A stretch of DNA of 64,000 nt, from the NCBI GenBank assembly GCA_001695595.3, contig MBPM02000013.1, positions 620,001 through 684,000 on the forward strand. Reading direction: 5' to 3'. Below, piece after piece: positions 13,801 to 25,556 of the stretch. A program made the translations under genes and the position numbers. Every line of letters begins with the position of its first letter. The stretch's first letter is position 1. Source of the stretch: Plasmopara viticola (lineage: Eukaryota > Oomycota > Peronosporomycetes > Peronosporales > Peronosporaceae). A model generated the notes under the pieces. That model had not been told where the DNA came from. It was given only the letters and a program-made list of their open reading frames with translations, and did no database searches.

Positions 13801-16503
13801 ATCCCGAGTCTCATGAACAAACTTTTTAACTATATTCAAGAAAACTGTAAGCATGCTTAGGCTGCCAACAAGTTTTGCGGGATACTTGTATTAATGTTTT
13901 CAAATGTGTCATGTTTTGCGTACAGCTTTTTATTAGAAAAGTTTCGAGAAAGATACGCTTGTAATATTCCATCCTTCACCAGGGTCGAAGTGATGGCAGC
14001 TTAAGTATTTCCTTACCAGACGACACAACAGGCGGCTAAAAATGCGCAGGACAGCATTTTTAATGTATATACAGTATGTTTTTCCAGATACACTAAATAC
14101 GGGTAGAATGTAGTAATGTTTCATGAGGAGGTAATATAGCATCACTAGCTGCGGGTAACGCCATCTAACTCATGAGCATTGCACCCAATAGAAGTACCGC
14201 TCGTTTCCACACAAAATTTTCGAAGTGCGTCGGGAAGTGTGCATAGCCTTAAGAGCAAATGATCCATCTGCTTAATATTCAAGGTAATAATGACCATGGG
14301 TGTAATCACCGCTCGAGCGTGGGGACAATGCTCACACAAGGTGTTGGGATTAAGTGAAGACTCACATGAATATCAGAGTCGCTAGAAAATTCGATAAATT
14401 AATGTTGCATCGCTCCAAAGCACCAAGCTCACCTTTCTTGCGCTAGGATCGTTCCATCTCGAAATACTCCACCACTTCAAACCGCAACATTTGATTGGCC
14501 TCTTTTGTGTTTGTCCACAGTTTCTTTTTGCTTGGTTCGGGCAAATCCTACCGCAAATATGATCCTGGAAATACTATATATGTGCTCGTCGAGCTAGCAA
14601 AAGTTAATGTGTCTCGACATATTAAAAATGTAAAGCCTGTAAATGATAAAAACACAAACATTGATAATTTGGTAACCCACCACTTAGGAACATGGTACGA
14701 AATTAGTCTTCGGGTAAACACTAATTCTATCCATCTGTCCATTTGTCAATGAACGGTCTGGTGCGGGCCTTAGTAAGAGGGTTCCCAATTCTTAGAGCCG
14801 CATTTGCGAAAACGCAGAGCTAAGGGTCATCATCTGACAATGCCGTGTCAGGACAGGGCAGTTTGATTGTTTGTTACCAATAATGCAGGTTGGAATAGAT
14901 GCAAAAGGCTTAATGGCCACGAAAACAACACAATGACCATGTCAACATTAGCCTTTCGTTCATCAAAGATTCGTCGAGACTTATGGACTTCAAATATCGT
15001 GGAGTACATAAGGTTTGATGCTCAAGTAAATACACTAGATCCTCGCTTTCTTGGGATAACACAAGGCTCTGGCAGGAGCCGAGAAAAACAGTACTTTCGA
15101 CCTGTTTTTACCTTATTTTAAGCATCATATGCCTAATAAATCGAATCGTAATTCAGGACTTTTCGGCTAAAGCAGTGATAAACGCAATCGTGGAATCGAA
15201 GACCAGTCCACTCATAGGGATGCAACTGCGGTCGCTGTGAAGACACCTAACAATTGATTGTGACATCCTCGCCTGCTATAAGGAATCACTTGAAGATCCC
15301 TTATAGCAGGCGGAGATTTTATATTTGCCTGCACTCGGATGGGTTTGTTTGTTCTGAAATCTTCCAAATTTTGTTAATTTATACCTTTTCTGCTCGAAAG
15401 AACATTCGCAAGGACTTTATGAATATTAAGTTTATTTTTAACTCAAAAGTTGTCTAGCGTGAAGATTGACAACGATTTTTTCGTTTTTTAAGACAAGTCG
15501 ATCGTAGCTATTGCTGGTCATTGGGTCAGCATATAATTAAAAGAGCTTAACATTTTAAGAACTCTTTGCCAATGCGTAGGTAGCTTCTGGTTATCAGCAC
15601 TAAATTCGCTTAGAATAAAGTAACAAAAGTACCCATGACCGCTCCTATCCACACTTGTTATTGTAGAAAGTGTTTAAAACAACGCTAAGCCAGCATGTGT
15701 TCATGAAAGGCTTTCCCTGATTTTATCGAAAATAACCTGATGCCACCTTTTCTATTTAACTCGATGTCCGTTTTCAATACTATTCACAGGGGCTTTGAAA
15801 GGTGACCTTAAATTAAAAAGGAGCTAGCTAGGCTCTAGCTCTTCTATAACTCTTGTCAAGAGCGTGGCGAGGGCCGATTCAGAATTACTTTCACTTTTTA
15901 GGGTCCTATTGCCTTTTTTAAAAAATCACAAGTGCTTTCTACTGCAAAAGCATTTTTGATGATGTCAGTGTAAAGCACATTAACCCACACGACTCTACAA
16001 ATTCTCATCAAATGGTCGAATTTGACCTCCAGAGCCGATCTAATCTATTCAAAGCGGCTATGAACGAATAAAACGTCAGAACAATGCATAGGTGAAGGCC
16101 TGTTACGGTCATATAATTGTGTGGCCAAAGTGTCGGGCGTCTCCAGGGCCTTAAAATGCCCCTGAGTCACTGCTACATTCGACCCTCCCATAGAATGTCG
16201 ATAACCGTTGAAATTTTTCTAAGAGGTTTACAGATGCAGCGTACACTCGGATATGTTGTTGAGCAACTAAGTTTCTACGAAATGGTTGTTTGTGCAAGTA
16301 CGGTCGCACTGCTCAGCCTAAATTGATCGAACGGATAATTCGACTTTCGCACCATCAACAATTATCCCTCTTTTGCAAAGCAGCAAATTAAAGTAAATTT
16401 ATCGTGCCACACCGGCCACATACGCAGCTATTTATACGAGGCTATTTATGGATACCAGTGTTTTGTCTTTATTGTATCAGTACTATCTTCTCCTGGAACT
16501 ATT
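10900..16503. other. Gene-free intergenic stretch
   Basis: There are only short, scattered open frames of at most about 85 codons, with no recognisable domain, splice-linked exon series, tRNA or rRNA. One perfect hairpin at 15270-15312 is listed separately. Confidence 0.6.
15270..15312. repeat. Perfect 14-bp inverted repeat (hairpin)
   Basis: CGCCTGCTATAAGG at 15270-15283 and its exact reverse complement CCTTATAGCAGGCG at 15299-15312 enclose a 15-nt loop. There is no coding context and no T-run that would suggest a terminator. It may be a small foldback element or the remains of inverted-repeat DNA. Confidence 0.75.
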
Positions 16504-17578
16504 TTACCCCCACATGGTAATTGCTTCACAATTTTTCGGTCGTGTGAGGAATTTTCTCTTACTTGAAGAGCCTTGATATTCGCAATTGTTTTCTTTTGTT
16601 TTTCTAATTTTAACCACTATTTTTAGTGCCTTTGGCAGCAGACGACTATTGAATAAGCTGAAAGGCGTAGTCGTGTTTGCCTTAATGAAGGCATCAGCGC
16701 TTACTATGGCTCTTTCAATAATCTCCGGGGTATATTTGCCTAGGCTGTCTTTCGAAGAAGTCGTGCTCACAACATGGGTAAAGTCGTGACTCATTTAAGC
16801 CCTGTAGTCATAATTCAAGTGGTTGGAACCTAGGGGCTCGTCCCGACAATTGGTTCGAGATCTACTTTTTTAGTCACAGTATGATTAGGATAAAGTCATA
16901 CAAGGCTTTGTCAAGAGGAGAGTGGCTATGTGCGGTGAAACCCAATATTAGGTCCATTTTTACTCACAAACGCTCCATTATCGAGACGATTTGTTTCAAT
17001 GACTCTCTTTCACAGTATTTGTATGCTCGTTTTGACCAGCCGCAATTCTTTGTCTGCGGTGTTATAATGACGCTTCAGACTCGAACAAAAGTTTTAATGG
17101 GCTTTTCGTGCATTCGATTTTTTGCTTGTAAATCTAGCCTTCCATCGCAGTTAAATCCTACAAGCTTTCTATCTCAAACATGTAAGAGCCAAGTTTGCGT
17201 TGGGTAAAATAGCCATACACCACTTAATTCTTGCCAGTAGGGCGCCTTACCAAAGTTTAATGGCTCTGAGCGCGAGGATTCTACGAGCAACCACTTCTAA
17301 ACCCTTAGATGAAGGCGCAATTCGTCAGCCTCTTTTGCGGCCTCGAATTGTAAAGCTTGATTTTTACTGAAGTCTGAGACTGTGATACTTAAATTTTTGT
17401 CGTTGTCATTTAAAAGTAGTTTGAATTCTGGTAGTTGCCATCAAAGACGCTTAAAGTTTTCCATTCTATCGAGTTCGATAGCTCCTCGATCATTCTTATT
17501 GCGTGCTAATTGAAGTTTCTTACTGTTCTCTTTAGCAAGTTGTTGTACTTTTTCTTCAATCGCGGACAGATCTAAATC
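16504..17578 (-). pseudogene. Decayed protein-coding relic, family not recognised
   Basis: Reading the minus strand from 17578 down to about 16880, one frame stays protein-like for roughly 230 codons but is broken by about six in-frame stops. It has charged helical composition (AIEEKVQQLAKENSKKLQ), then blocks such as RSEPLNFGKAPYWQEL, GFNCDGRLDLQAKNRM and GWSKRAYKYCERESLK. A second open piece at 16794-16504, in another frame (KYTPEIIERAIVSADAFI), probably continues it after a frameshift. A coherent frame with stops is what an old gene or transposon ORF looks like after inactivation. I cannot assign it to a family; a retroelement gag or a transposase accessory protein is possible. Confidence 0.45.
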
Positions 17579-19122
17579 TTAAATACATTATCGAGTCTTT
17601 TATGACGATGTCTAAAAAATACAGAGCTTTTCAAACAAATTCTCCAAGCTCAGATCTATATACAATTACAAGTTTTGCTTCGTTTTATGAATTAATGGCA
17701 TTATCCAGAAATTGTAGTCCGTAAGCTTAACATTATTGAAGTCTTGAACAACGCTATTCTAAGTATTATTGCTTTATGTGATCGAAAGCCATCGATATGC
17801 AGATGGCTAAATCAGGACTTTACGAAGCCATGTATTGACTCGCTTGCTGACAAAATTAGAGCAAATTTGAGTACTTCTGACTAAATTAGGTTGTGGAGGT
17901 ATTTTGTTTGAAAAATAACAAATTTACTGTGCATTTAATCATCTGCTATTTCGTTATTTAAAACCTATATTTCAGGCGGGTTGAAGACCCAGTTTCATTT
18001 AATGAGTATGAACCCGTCGATGGCCGAAAATATTTACTCAGAACGAATTGCTGTTGCTAAGCAAAAAATTAAGCATGAATGGTACATTGTGTTGTTTCTC
18101 ATAGCAACAAACACAACAAACTTGTTGTTACTTTTAAGTATCAGCATATAATTAGGACCTATTCGGAAGCGTGATCGAAACAGATTGTTAAGTCGCCGCA
18201 AATTGAACTAAAACGCCGACTGTATTGTTGCTGCATAAATTTCCACTATTGTTGATGTAAGAGCTGTAAATCTACAAGCTCGACAGAGCGACTTCTTGCT
18301 TTTTATGAATTTACGCTTGATCCAATTACAACTTAAAATGACAGAACATGTCATTACTCTTGAAAATAACTAATTCGGACCCAGTTGTCAGCGTTAGCAA
18401 AGACAAGCGTTTTGTAAATGTCGTCGATGACGGCGACGCATCGTAGTAATCGGGGGCTTTCATCACCAATGAGACTATACATTTAAATGGCTCGACTGAC
18501 TTTGTATTCGTTTCTTTTGTAGCATTTTAAAAATGCGTTTTTTCCTTTGCTTTAACGGTGTTTCAAATCGTTTCGCGTACTGCTGTATGAAACATTTTAG
18601 ATGCGTTAGCGGTTGAGAACGACGGTAGAGTATCATTACAAGCAATGACGATGAAAATTACTGAAACGAATCACGGACGATATGATGATGATCGTGACTC
18701 TGCCAAAATGCTCTCCGCAGATTTGTAGTAAGTGTAGGGTCGAACAATCAAATTACCCAGTCACCACAGCAGCGCACCATTGCGATACTGTCAAGACTGG
18801 CGTCCAGACAAGAGAAACTCTTGCAAAAAAGGATAGGTTTAAAGCTATCGGATGAAGCTGATTTTGGAGGACAGGGGGGCCACCGCCCAACTTGCTCGTC
18901 CCTTATGTAGAAAGCCACACATTCGGGAGCAAGAAGTTCCTTAGAACCACTCTTTTCGGCAAACCTAGAAGACTGTGCTTGAATGTTGAGGTCTAAGTTC
19001 TCTGATAATAGTTTACTGGAACGTCAACGCAGTCACAGGACGGCAAACTTTTTTAAATTAATTCCGCAAATTATATAAGTCGTTGCTTACAACTTAAGCT
19101 CAAGCTTATAAAAAACTGCTGT
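17579..19122. other. Gene-free intergenic stretch
   Basis: No open frame, RNA gene or repeat that I can support. The sequence is AT-rich and ends at the target-site duplication of the short retroposon. Confidence 0.55.
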
Positions 19123-19133
19123 TATTGCTCCTT

Positions 19134-19457
19134 GTATTGTATTGTATTACGTTATCGCGTTGCCAAGTTATGCACGTGCTAGGCTCTATGGCTAGTCCAC
19201 GGCATAGAGTGGTGTCCGCATACGTCGAGTCTCGTTCGGCGGGCAGTGCAGCCAGCACCGAGGCCGTGAGGGTCTTCCATTATTTTGTGTGATTCTGACT
19301 TGGTAAGGGCCCAGGTGGCGCCCTAGTGCTGGAGACCGTCGCGTCGAGGGTGAGACTCGTTAGAGACCTGCAGATGCCCGAGAGCATCTGCCCGAAGCGC
19401 GCGAGCATTTAGCCCCCGCGCTTGGAAGGAGGGCGTCACCCCAACCTTTTCCGAAAA
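19134..19457 (-). mobile_element. Short LINE-derived retroposon, copy S1 (324 bp)
   Basis: This non-autonomous element lies in minus orientation between perfect 11-bp target-site duplications TATTGCTCCTT (19123-19133 and 19458-19468). Read 5' to 3' it starts TTTTCGGAAAAGGTTGGGG and ends in an AACGTAATAC-type tail with short ATTAC/AATAC repeats. Its first ~135 bp and last ~170 bp match the ends of the 1.15-kb elements at 30567 and 31836. A short middle patch matches the part of those elements that encodes ALTKSE. It is therefore an internally deleted derivative of the same LINE. It has no coding capacity and must be mobilised in trans. Confidence 0.85.
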
Positions 19458-19468
19458 TATTGCTCCTT

Positions 19469-19777
19469 ATATTGCTTAATTGAACATACTGCGCTACGGG
19501 AATAAACCTTAGCTGCTGTTTACAAAGAAGGAGGAAATGGGCTCAATTGCTCTCGAAGGAGCGAACGCCACTGGCCTGACGGTCAACAGGTAGCGATACG
19601 CCACCGTGATATCAAGGCAGTACTTATTATAGACGATAAAATTGCAATTCCTTTATAAAATTGCAGTTTTCATTGAGTAAAGCGCTACAATTTGCTAGTT
19701 GAGTCTTGAAAGTAACATCTCTAAGTTCGTAAGTATTGGGCATGCGTACAATATACAGCTTCGCAGCGCGCATTCTT
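19469..19777. other. Spacer between retroposon S1 and the sorting nexin gene
   Basis: About 310 bp of AT-rich DNA on the 3' side of the sorting nexin gene. No gene or repeat is seen. Confidence 0.5.
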
Positions 19778-21163
19778 TCATATTACATGGTCATTGGAAT
19801 GATAGTCGGGGTAAGTCTCCACATCGACAGCCTCGTCCGGCTTGAGGGACCCATCGGCGCGACTACTTTCAGTCGGGGACTGAGTGGACACGGTCAACTT
19901 GGTAAGACCAAGACCGTCTTCTTTGTCCAGTCCAAACGAGTCGCGTGACTCAAATTCATTCAAGCAGGTAGCAGATGCCTGTGCGGCGTACACGAGCTTT
20001 GGCGGCAGGGGCGTCTCAAGTTCCCGCTGACTCTCTGCCACGACCTTTTTAAACTCTTTCGAGTGGCGTAGCTGCAGCTGTGCAAAGTCCAAAAACAACT
20101 TCTTTAGCTCCACAGCTCTCTGGCCACGAAAGCGTGCAACTTCGCGCATCACACGCGCGTGCACACGTTCAAAGTCATCTTTTGCAGCCACCAATTTATT
20201 GCTCAGTCGAGTGGCGGACGGGGAGTCCGGGCCGTTGCCGTTCACGGCTTTGCGGTGCGCTGCCAATTGTGCTTGGTAGAGGTAACGGCGGTCCTCCCGG
20301 ACCGCCAGAGCTTTTTGCACAGTCTTGACCCAGCGTGCAACATCGTCAATACTGGCCGAGAACGCCACAAGATCCGCATCCATTTGGCGCGCACGCGTGT
20401 CGAGCATAGCTATTAATGCAGAGTAGTAAGAAGTCGGCATCTCGTCGTTCTCTTCTTCCGCATCGGCCAAACACTTTAGACACTCGATGAGGTCACAGTG
20501 CGCGCCGGCTGCGAGCTTGTTTTGCTCGCGGGCGGCGCGTACCCTGTTTTTAAGCGACTTGATTTGCGCGTAGAGCTTGGACACGTACTTGACGACTTTT
20601 GAAAACTCGGGGTCTTCAATCCCACCTCGGTTCTCGCCGTCTTCGTTGTTGCGCGTACCAAAGAGGTTGAGCGTGTCGTTCTCTACCATGCGTTGATATG
20701 TCTTGCCCCACCAGACGTTAAGCTGCTGCGTGTGCTGCACCACGGAAGCCATGGACGTGGCATCGAACGTATTGGCGCGCTGTGACTCGGCCTTAAGCGC
20801 CGTGAGCTCGACGGTGGAGCATTCAAGGAAACTGTGGAGAAAGTTCGAGTTCCGGAGCTCATCGTGTTGGACGACTTTGAGCAAGAAGCGCTCCAGGCCA
20901 GCACGGCGATGCTCGAGAAACTCGGCGGTCTGGAGCAGCCCCACGACTTTGGCCGGCAATGGCGGAATCACGTAGCCCGCGCATTGCTTGGACAGCTGTT
21001 GGTGCAGCCATAGAAAATCCGAGTATCGGCGGTCCACCTCCTTGTTTTCAACGGACGAGACTTTGTACACGTAGTGCGAGTTGACACCCTCACCCACCTT
21101 GCCAGCGGTGCCTACAGTGATGTTCACTATGTTGGTATTAGTGCTTAGGTCCAAAGCACTCAT
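19778..21163 (-). CDS. Sorting nexin with PX and BAR-type domains
   Basis: This is a peripheral endosomal membrane protein that binds phosphatidylinositol 3-phosphate through its PX domain and curved membrane through a coiled-coil (BAR) domain, acting in retromer-type sorting. The single exon encodes 461 aa from the ATG at 21163. The PX domain spans about residues 8-118, with the lipid-binding signature residues in place: RRYSDFLWL, the PPLPAK loop and RRAGLERFL. Residues from about 150 to 420 are helical and charged, as expected of a SNX BAR domain, and the protein ends in an acidic tail (DEAVDVETYPDYHSND). An in-frame ATG 45 codons upstream (21298) would add a hydrophobic N-terminal stretch (LAQAVLFFILKIAANA). 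I prefer the downstream ATG because MSALDL leads straight into the PX domain. Closest general type: SNX1/2/5-like; the exact subfamily is not resolved. Confidence 0.88.
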   Translation of the reverse strand: MSALDLSTNTNIVNITVGTAGKVGEGVNSHYVYKVSSVENKEVDRRYSDFLWLHQQLSKQCAGYVIPPLPAKVVGLLQTAEFLEHRRAGLERFLLKVVQHDELRNSNFLHSFLECSTVELTALKAESQRANTFDATSMASVVQHTQQLNVWWGKTYQRMVENDTLNLFGTRNNEDGENRGGIEDPEFSKVVKYVSKLYAQIKSLKNRVRAAREQNKLAAGAHCDLIECLKCLADAEEENDEMPTSYYSALIAMLDTRARQMDADLVAFSASIDDVARWVKTVQKALAVREDRRYLYQAQLAAHRKAVNGNGPDSPSATRLSNKLVAAKDDFERVHARVMREVARFRGQRAVELKKLFLDFAQLQLRHSKEFKKVVAESQRELETPLPPKLVYAAQASATCLNEFESRDSFGLDKEDGLGLTKLTVSTQSPTESSRADGSLKPDEAVDVETYPDYHSNDHVI

Positions 21164-21298
21164 TTTGTCCGAACTTTGGGGAAATGATGGTCTTGCGTTT
21201 GCGGCGATTTTCAGAATAAAAAAAAGCACGGCCTGAGCCAATGAGCCTGATGAGGTTAAACTGTGAAACGGACGGCGCGAAAGGCCATAGAGTGGCAT

Positions 21299-23812
21299 CT
21301 TACCATCTTACAATCAGACATTCAGAACAATGCCCCAACGAAATAGTTCATACGGTATATGCTTGCGCACATATAACAACTAAATGAGGAACACCTTTGA
21401 TGTATCGTCATTGTCCCAAGATACGTTAATGTTCACATGATTCTTTGCTGCAACTGCGCACGGAGCCCTTAAAATCGAATTTCATCAATTCCATCGACAC
21501 TTTGAATCCCGCAAAGTTCTTTGGTGCATGCCCGTAGCGCTACAAAATTTTATAAAACAGCATTGTTCGTACGGTATCAGGTTGAACCTGATATGCTTTC
21601 TCAGCTGCAAAAGCTCAACGGATCGCCAGTCGAAGAGTCGTTTGCACTTGTCCGACCAGTTGAGTGCTAAGCTATGGTCACGCAGGCATTTGTACTTTCT
21701 ATCTGTATACCTTCGAAGCATAAACAAAAGGATTATGTCTAGTATACAATATAAAACTACCAAAGCATATTTCAAGTTTTAATCACACGCCATCATAAAG
21801 AGAGGAAGCCCCACAGTTTTCATTGATCCCCTTACGCCCCACTTTTTATAGCACCCCTCAATTATCAAATACAAGGCTTCAATTTTGATCGTTAATTGAT
21901 TATGATATTAAGACTTTCAATTCTCAATGCTGCGTGAAATTCGCAAAAATCGCGAAGAGCATATAAATTTTGAGATTTAATAACGCTTTTGTGCTTAAGT
22001 GCAGCACTCGACGCAGCTCTGCGACAATGCGAAAGCTCCGTGTATCAATCGTGCTAGTGCGAATGCGAGCACCGTTCGACCCATCCACCGATTATAATCG
22101 CTTGATACTGGACAGCGAGCTGAGTAGGGCAGCAGAAGGCGAGATAGTATGTTTCCACCACCTGACAAACTCTGCAGTAAATAAACTCAAGCGCTTGCAT
22201 CGTTGTCGTTCGATCCAGAGCAGACGAAAGAAAGGTCTTTATCAGCTGCCTTGATTCAGAACGGTCACTTGGTCTCACCGGGCTCTAAATAGCGTACAAA
22301 CAGCATGCCATCCTGAAACTGCATCTTTCCACGTAGCTCGTCAAAGTTGCTGCCTTTGTGGTACTGCATCAAAGCCCTGTGGCTACGTTCGTTCTTTAAA
22401 TTAGTACAGAATATCGTCGTTTCCACCTATTCCTAAAATCTCTCAAGTTAAACCATATTTTTGAAAATAGACTGTTATTCCTATATAAACCCAGCCACTG
22501 CGTGCCAACTCTCGGTCTATACGTATAGAAGACAAGCTTCCCATCGATACTTGCATGTTGCTGTTCGAATGTCTCGCTCTATATCTCTTGTAAACATACT
22601 TAATAAAGTCTCTTGATCTGGTACGCAATCTGACTTGTTAATGAATTCTCGGCTAGCCGAAGCTCTCCAAGAAAACTTCTTACTGCCCAATGGATGGTGA
22701 TCTCGTTGTGCATCCTCTGCAATCTGCAGCACCGACACAAGTATAAATTTTCTGCAACGTACTCGCCGACCACAAACTTGGCTTCAGCTCCTCCTTCGTC
22801 ATCAGTTTTTACTTCGACTTCAACCCGATCCTCGCGCTGCTTTTCTGCTTTTCGACTTTTTGTGTCTCAACAGCCAATCAAATATCGAGAAGTAAAAAGA
22901 AAACTGACGGATGGTTAGCGGCTCCCTTCAAAGAACTTTTCTTCTTATTTAGTAAATATTTTTTTGGCGTTACTCTACAAAAGGCATTTACTTCCAATGC
23001 ACAATATATCCTTCGTTATGTAAAATCTGATTTCAATTTAATCGAACGCGCCCGATGCTTCGGGCTACGATCTCGGCCACTGACTTCCATGATCTTGACC
23101 CGCAAATTGAGCCGACATGAAGCTGTGCGACCGCAATACAAAATGTACAATCTACCAAAGTGTTGTTTACTTCCTCGGAATTTATTGCGTGTTCGCAATT
23201 GCTCCATTGAACGGTCCAAGTTTTCTATCAATGCCACACACTACAATGTAGCTACAACAGTTTAAACACTCAAGGCGCCCTTTATCTGATGTAAATCATA
23301 TAACTTTGGTACATCCAGTGTGTAGACTTTGTGCGTAATGCGCAATTAAACAATAATTTTTGGTGGGTATTGCATTGAATCCGAGCTTTTTTGTAGAAAT
23401 CGACTTCCTATACAAATAAGCTTAAAAGAAGAATGACCAATGCCCATATCGAAATTTATACCAGTTTGCCTTCTAAAGTATCTGATATATGTTCCAAAAA
23501 TAATATTGCTTCATGCGCTCTTGTGCTGCGCTCATTCAATCCTGTTGGACCTCAAATAACGTTTCTCGACATGGTAAAAACTGTTGTGCTGATCTTCTTA
23601 GCTTGTGAAATTCTGAATCTGATGCTTCATCATCCGGCATAGAAGAATATATCCTAGACCCGTTTCAAACGGTGATTTAATTGTAGGGTGTACGCGTCAT
23701 TTGTAGGCTATCTCAGCCAAATGCAAAAAGTCACATTAATTATTCTATGCTACCTCAGATATAATCTTCAATGAAACGGTTAGTTCTCTCTCTTTGTCCG
23801 TCTGATTGTGGC
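21299..23812. other. Gene-free stretch upstream of the sorting nexin
   Basis: No complete gene is visible. On the minus strand at about 22390-22270 a short frame reads RALMQYHKGSNFDELRG and then LFVRYLEPGETK before a stop. It looks protein-like and could be an isolated exon or retroelement debris, but I cannot assign it. The remainder is AT-rich with noise ORFs. Confidence 0.45.
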
Positions 23813-24360
23813 CTAAAGCCAAAGCCAAATTTTTCGCCTCCCCACAGCAGACACGATTACTTGCCATAACTTAGATGTGAAGTTAGTGTCTCTGTCGGAT
23901 ACAATAGTCCTTAGTATGTCATGGTCCTTCAGACATTTTCTCATGAAGACCGCTGTGAATTCTGCGGTTTCGTTCGTTGTCTTGGTAGCGAAGAGCACGG
24001 CCCTTTTTTTAAGCGATCAACAATCAGCATGACAGCATTATAATCATTTTTGGGTTTTAATAAAGACACGATAAAGCCCATTGAAATGTCGACCTATCTG
24101 CCTCTTGGAACACTCGGAGACTGAAGTAAAGGTGAAAGCTTCGTTTTTGCCTTGCCTTGTTGCGCTAATTCAGTTCGCAAGTTTTGACACAACGCTGAGT
24201 GTACTTCGTCATTTTTGAGCAGTAGTATCTTTGACGTACGACCAGATAGGTTTGTATAATATTCGGTAATTTGATTATCACAGAACACGCATTTTTTTAA
24301 ATCTTCGTCGTCTGGAAAATTCAGTCTTGGAGTCTCATGTCCACCTGTTAGGTCATACAA
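23813..24360 (-). pseudogene. Ty3/gypsy integrase remnant
   Basis: Two open pieces (24360-24094 and 23998-23813, minus) together cover an integrase. There is a zinc-binding-like segment ending LSPLLQSPSVPRGR. After a break comes VMLIVDRLKKRAVLFATKTT, then IVSDRDTNFTSKLWQ, which carries the second catalytic Asp in the usual SDRD context. The first catalytic Asp region reads QVDISMGF, where DF is expected. The frame is interrupted between the two pieces. Confidence 0.72.
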
Positions 24361-24611
24361 ATTACAATTCTTTAATTATTACATTGGCATATCATCTCCT
24401 TTTTTCAGCTTCTTGATAGTATACTGTAGGTCTAAATTCACACATTTATCGTGTTTGCGAATTAACCAACTGGTATCTTGTTCGTCCTCATTGTCGCCAC
24501 GATCTCGCGATTCGTAGCTGTTCCAGTGACTCTTGCAGGCTAACTTGGACAGCTTTGCGCACGTTTACCAGATTGCATGACAGTGCACCAGCCACGGTGT
24601 CAGATTCACCT

Positions 24612-25385
24612 TTATTCCACTTGCCAACAAAGTGCAAGCGCATTAAACCATCGGGCTACTCTGCGATTTGTACACCTTTGCGTCAGGATAATCTCAATAC
24701 TTTTGTAGTCCGTTTTGATTGTAAATGGTCGATCAATATGATATGCACGCCATACTTTTAGCGCATGCATAATTGCAAGTAGCTCTTGCGTACGAATGGG
24801 GTTGTCCAACTCAGATGGCTCCATCTTCCAACCAGTAAAAGCAATCGGATGCTCCAGCCATCTCTCCTTTTGGAACAAGACTCCCCCGATTGCAAGATTA
24901 ATTCGTGTACTAATTGGTAAAAAGTTTAGAGGATTTAAAACAGGTGGAAGCTTCAAGCGACGCTTGAGTTCGGTGAAGCAGCGTGCTTGATCGTCCGACA
25001 GCATGATCGCTTTTGAGGACATGTTTTCACCGTCTTGAAATGGTCCTGCAAATTGCGCAAAGTCCTCGCAATACCTTGAAATATAAAATGCAATTCCCAA
25101 GAAGCACTCCATTGGCTTCTCTGTCTCGGGCACAGGCCGTTCTGCGATGATCTTAATCTTGTAAGGGTTTATTCTTTTTGTTCGACAAGGTCTCCTTGGC
25201 ATGGGATCTCATCTACATAAAACTAGCACTTTATCAGCTTGATGTGCATATTTCGTTCCTTACAACGTTTGACTGAACCGGTCGATTGCCGTAAGGTGGT
25301 CTGCAATATCTTCACTGTGTGTGAACATGTAGATGTCGTCGAAGAAGATTTTTATCACATCATCTACACCTCAAAAGTCATTCTG
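24612..25385 (-). pseudogene. Ty3/gypsy reverse transcriptase palm and RNase H remnant
   Basis: At about 25360-25320 (minus) the frame reads IKIFFDDIYMFTHSED, matching the catalytic YxDD loop of Ty3-type reverse transcriptases with F-F-D-D in place of V-Y-L-D-D. This is followed, after stops, by a connection and RNase H segment (25202-24612) with ECFLGIAFYISRYCEDFA, then HPIAFTGWKMEPSE, TQELLAIMHALKVWR and FTIKTDYKSIE. The RNase H catalytic Asp region (TDYKS for the usual TDHKS) is still legible. Stops near 25262 and 25210 break the frame. Confidence 0.75.
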
Positions 25386-25556
25386 CAAAAGCCCTTGATT
25401 TCAGAAGGAGGCATGACTTCGAGCGTTTCCAAAGCTAACTAAAGCCTAGGAATCTTTAAGTTCATGTGCAAAGTTCGTCGGGGCCTTAAACAACCTGGCC
25501 GTAGCCGAGGTCGACTGGCATCATCTCACCCTTTGTTACTTCGAGCTCAAGGCGCT

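Noticed and set aside
14495..14752. Apparent signal-peptide-like ORF
   Set aside because: It starts at TTG, has no ATG near the hydrophobic stretch and has no domain. An antisense frame is equally open, so it is noise.
16586..16789. Apparent small secreted protein with an RRLL string after a hydrophobic start, resembling an oomycete effector
   Set aside because: The frame begins at TTG, not ATG, lies antisense to the decayed coding relic, and lacks a true RxLR motif and downstream acidic region.
19140..19270. S1, S2 and S3 as tRNA-derived SINEs
   Set aside because: Their sequence matches the two ends of the LINE derivatives, and no tRNA-like head with correctly spaced A and B boxes is present.
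20080..20416. Plus-strand ORFs of 82-85 codons
   Set aside because: They are shadows of the sorting nexin coding sequence on the minus strand.
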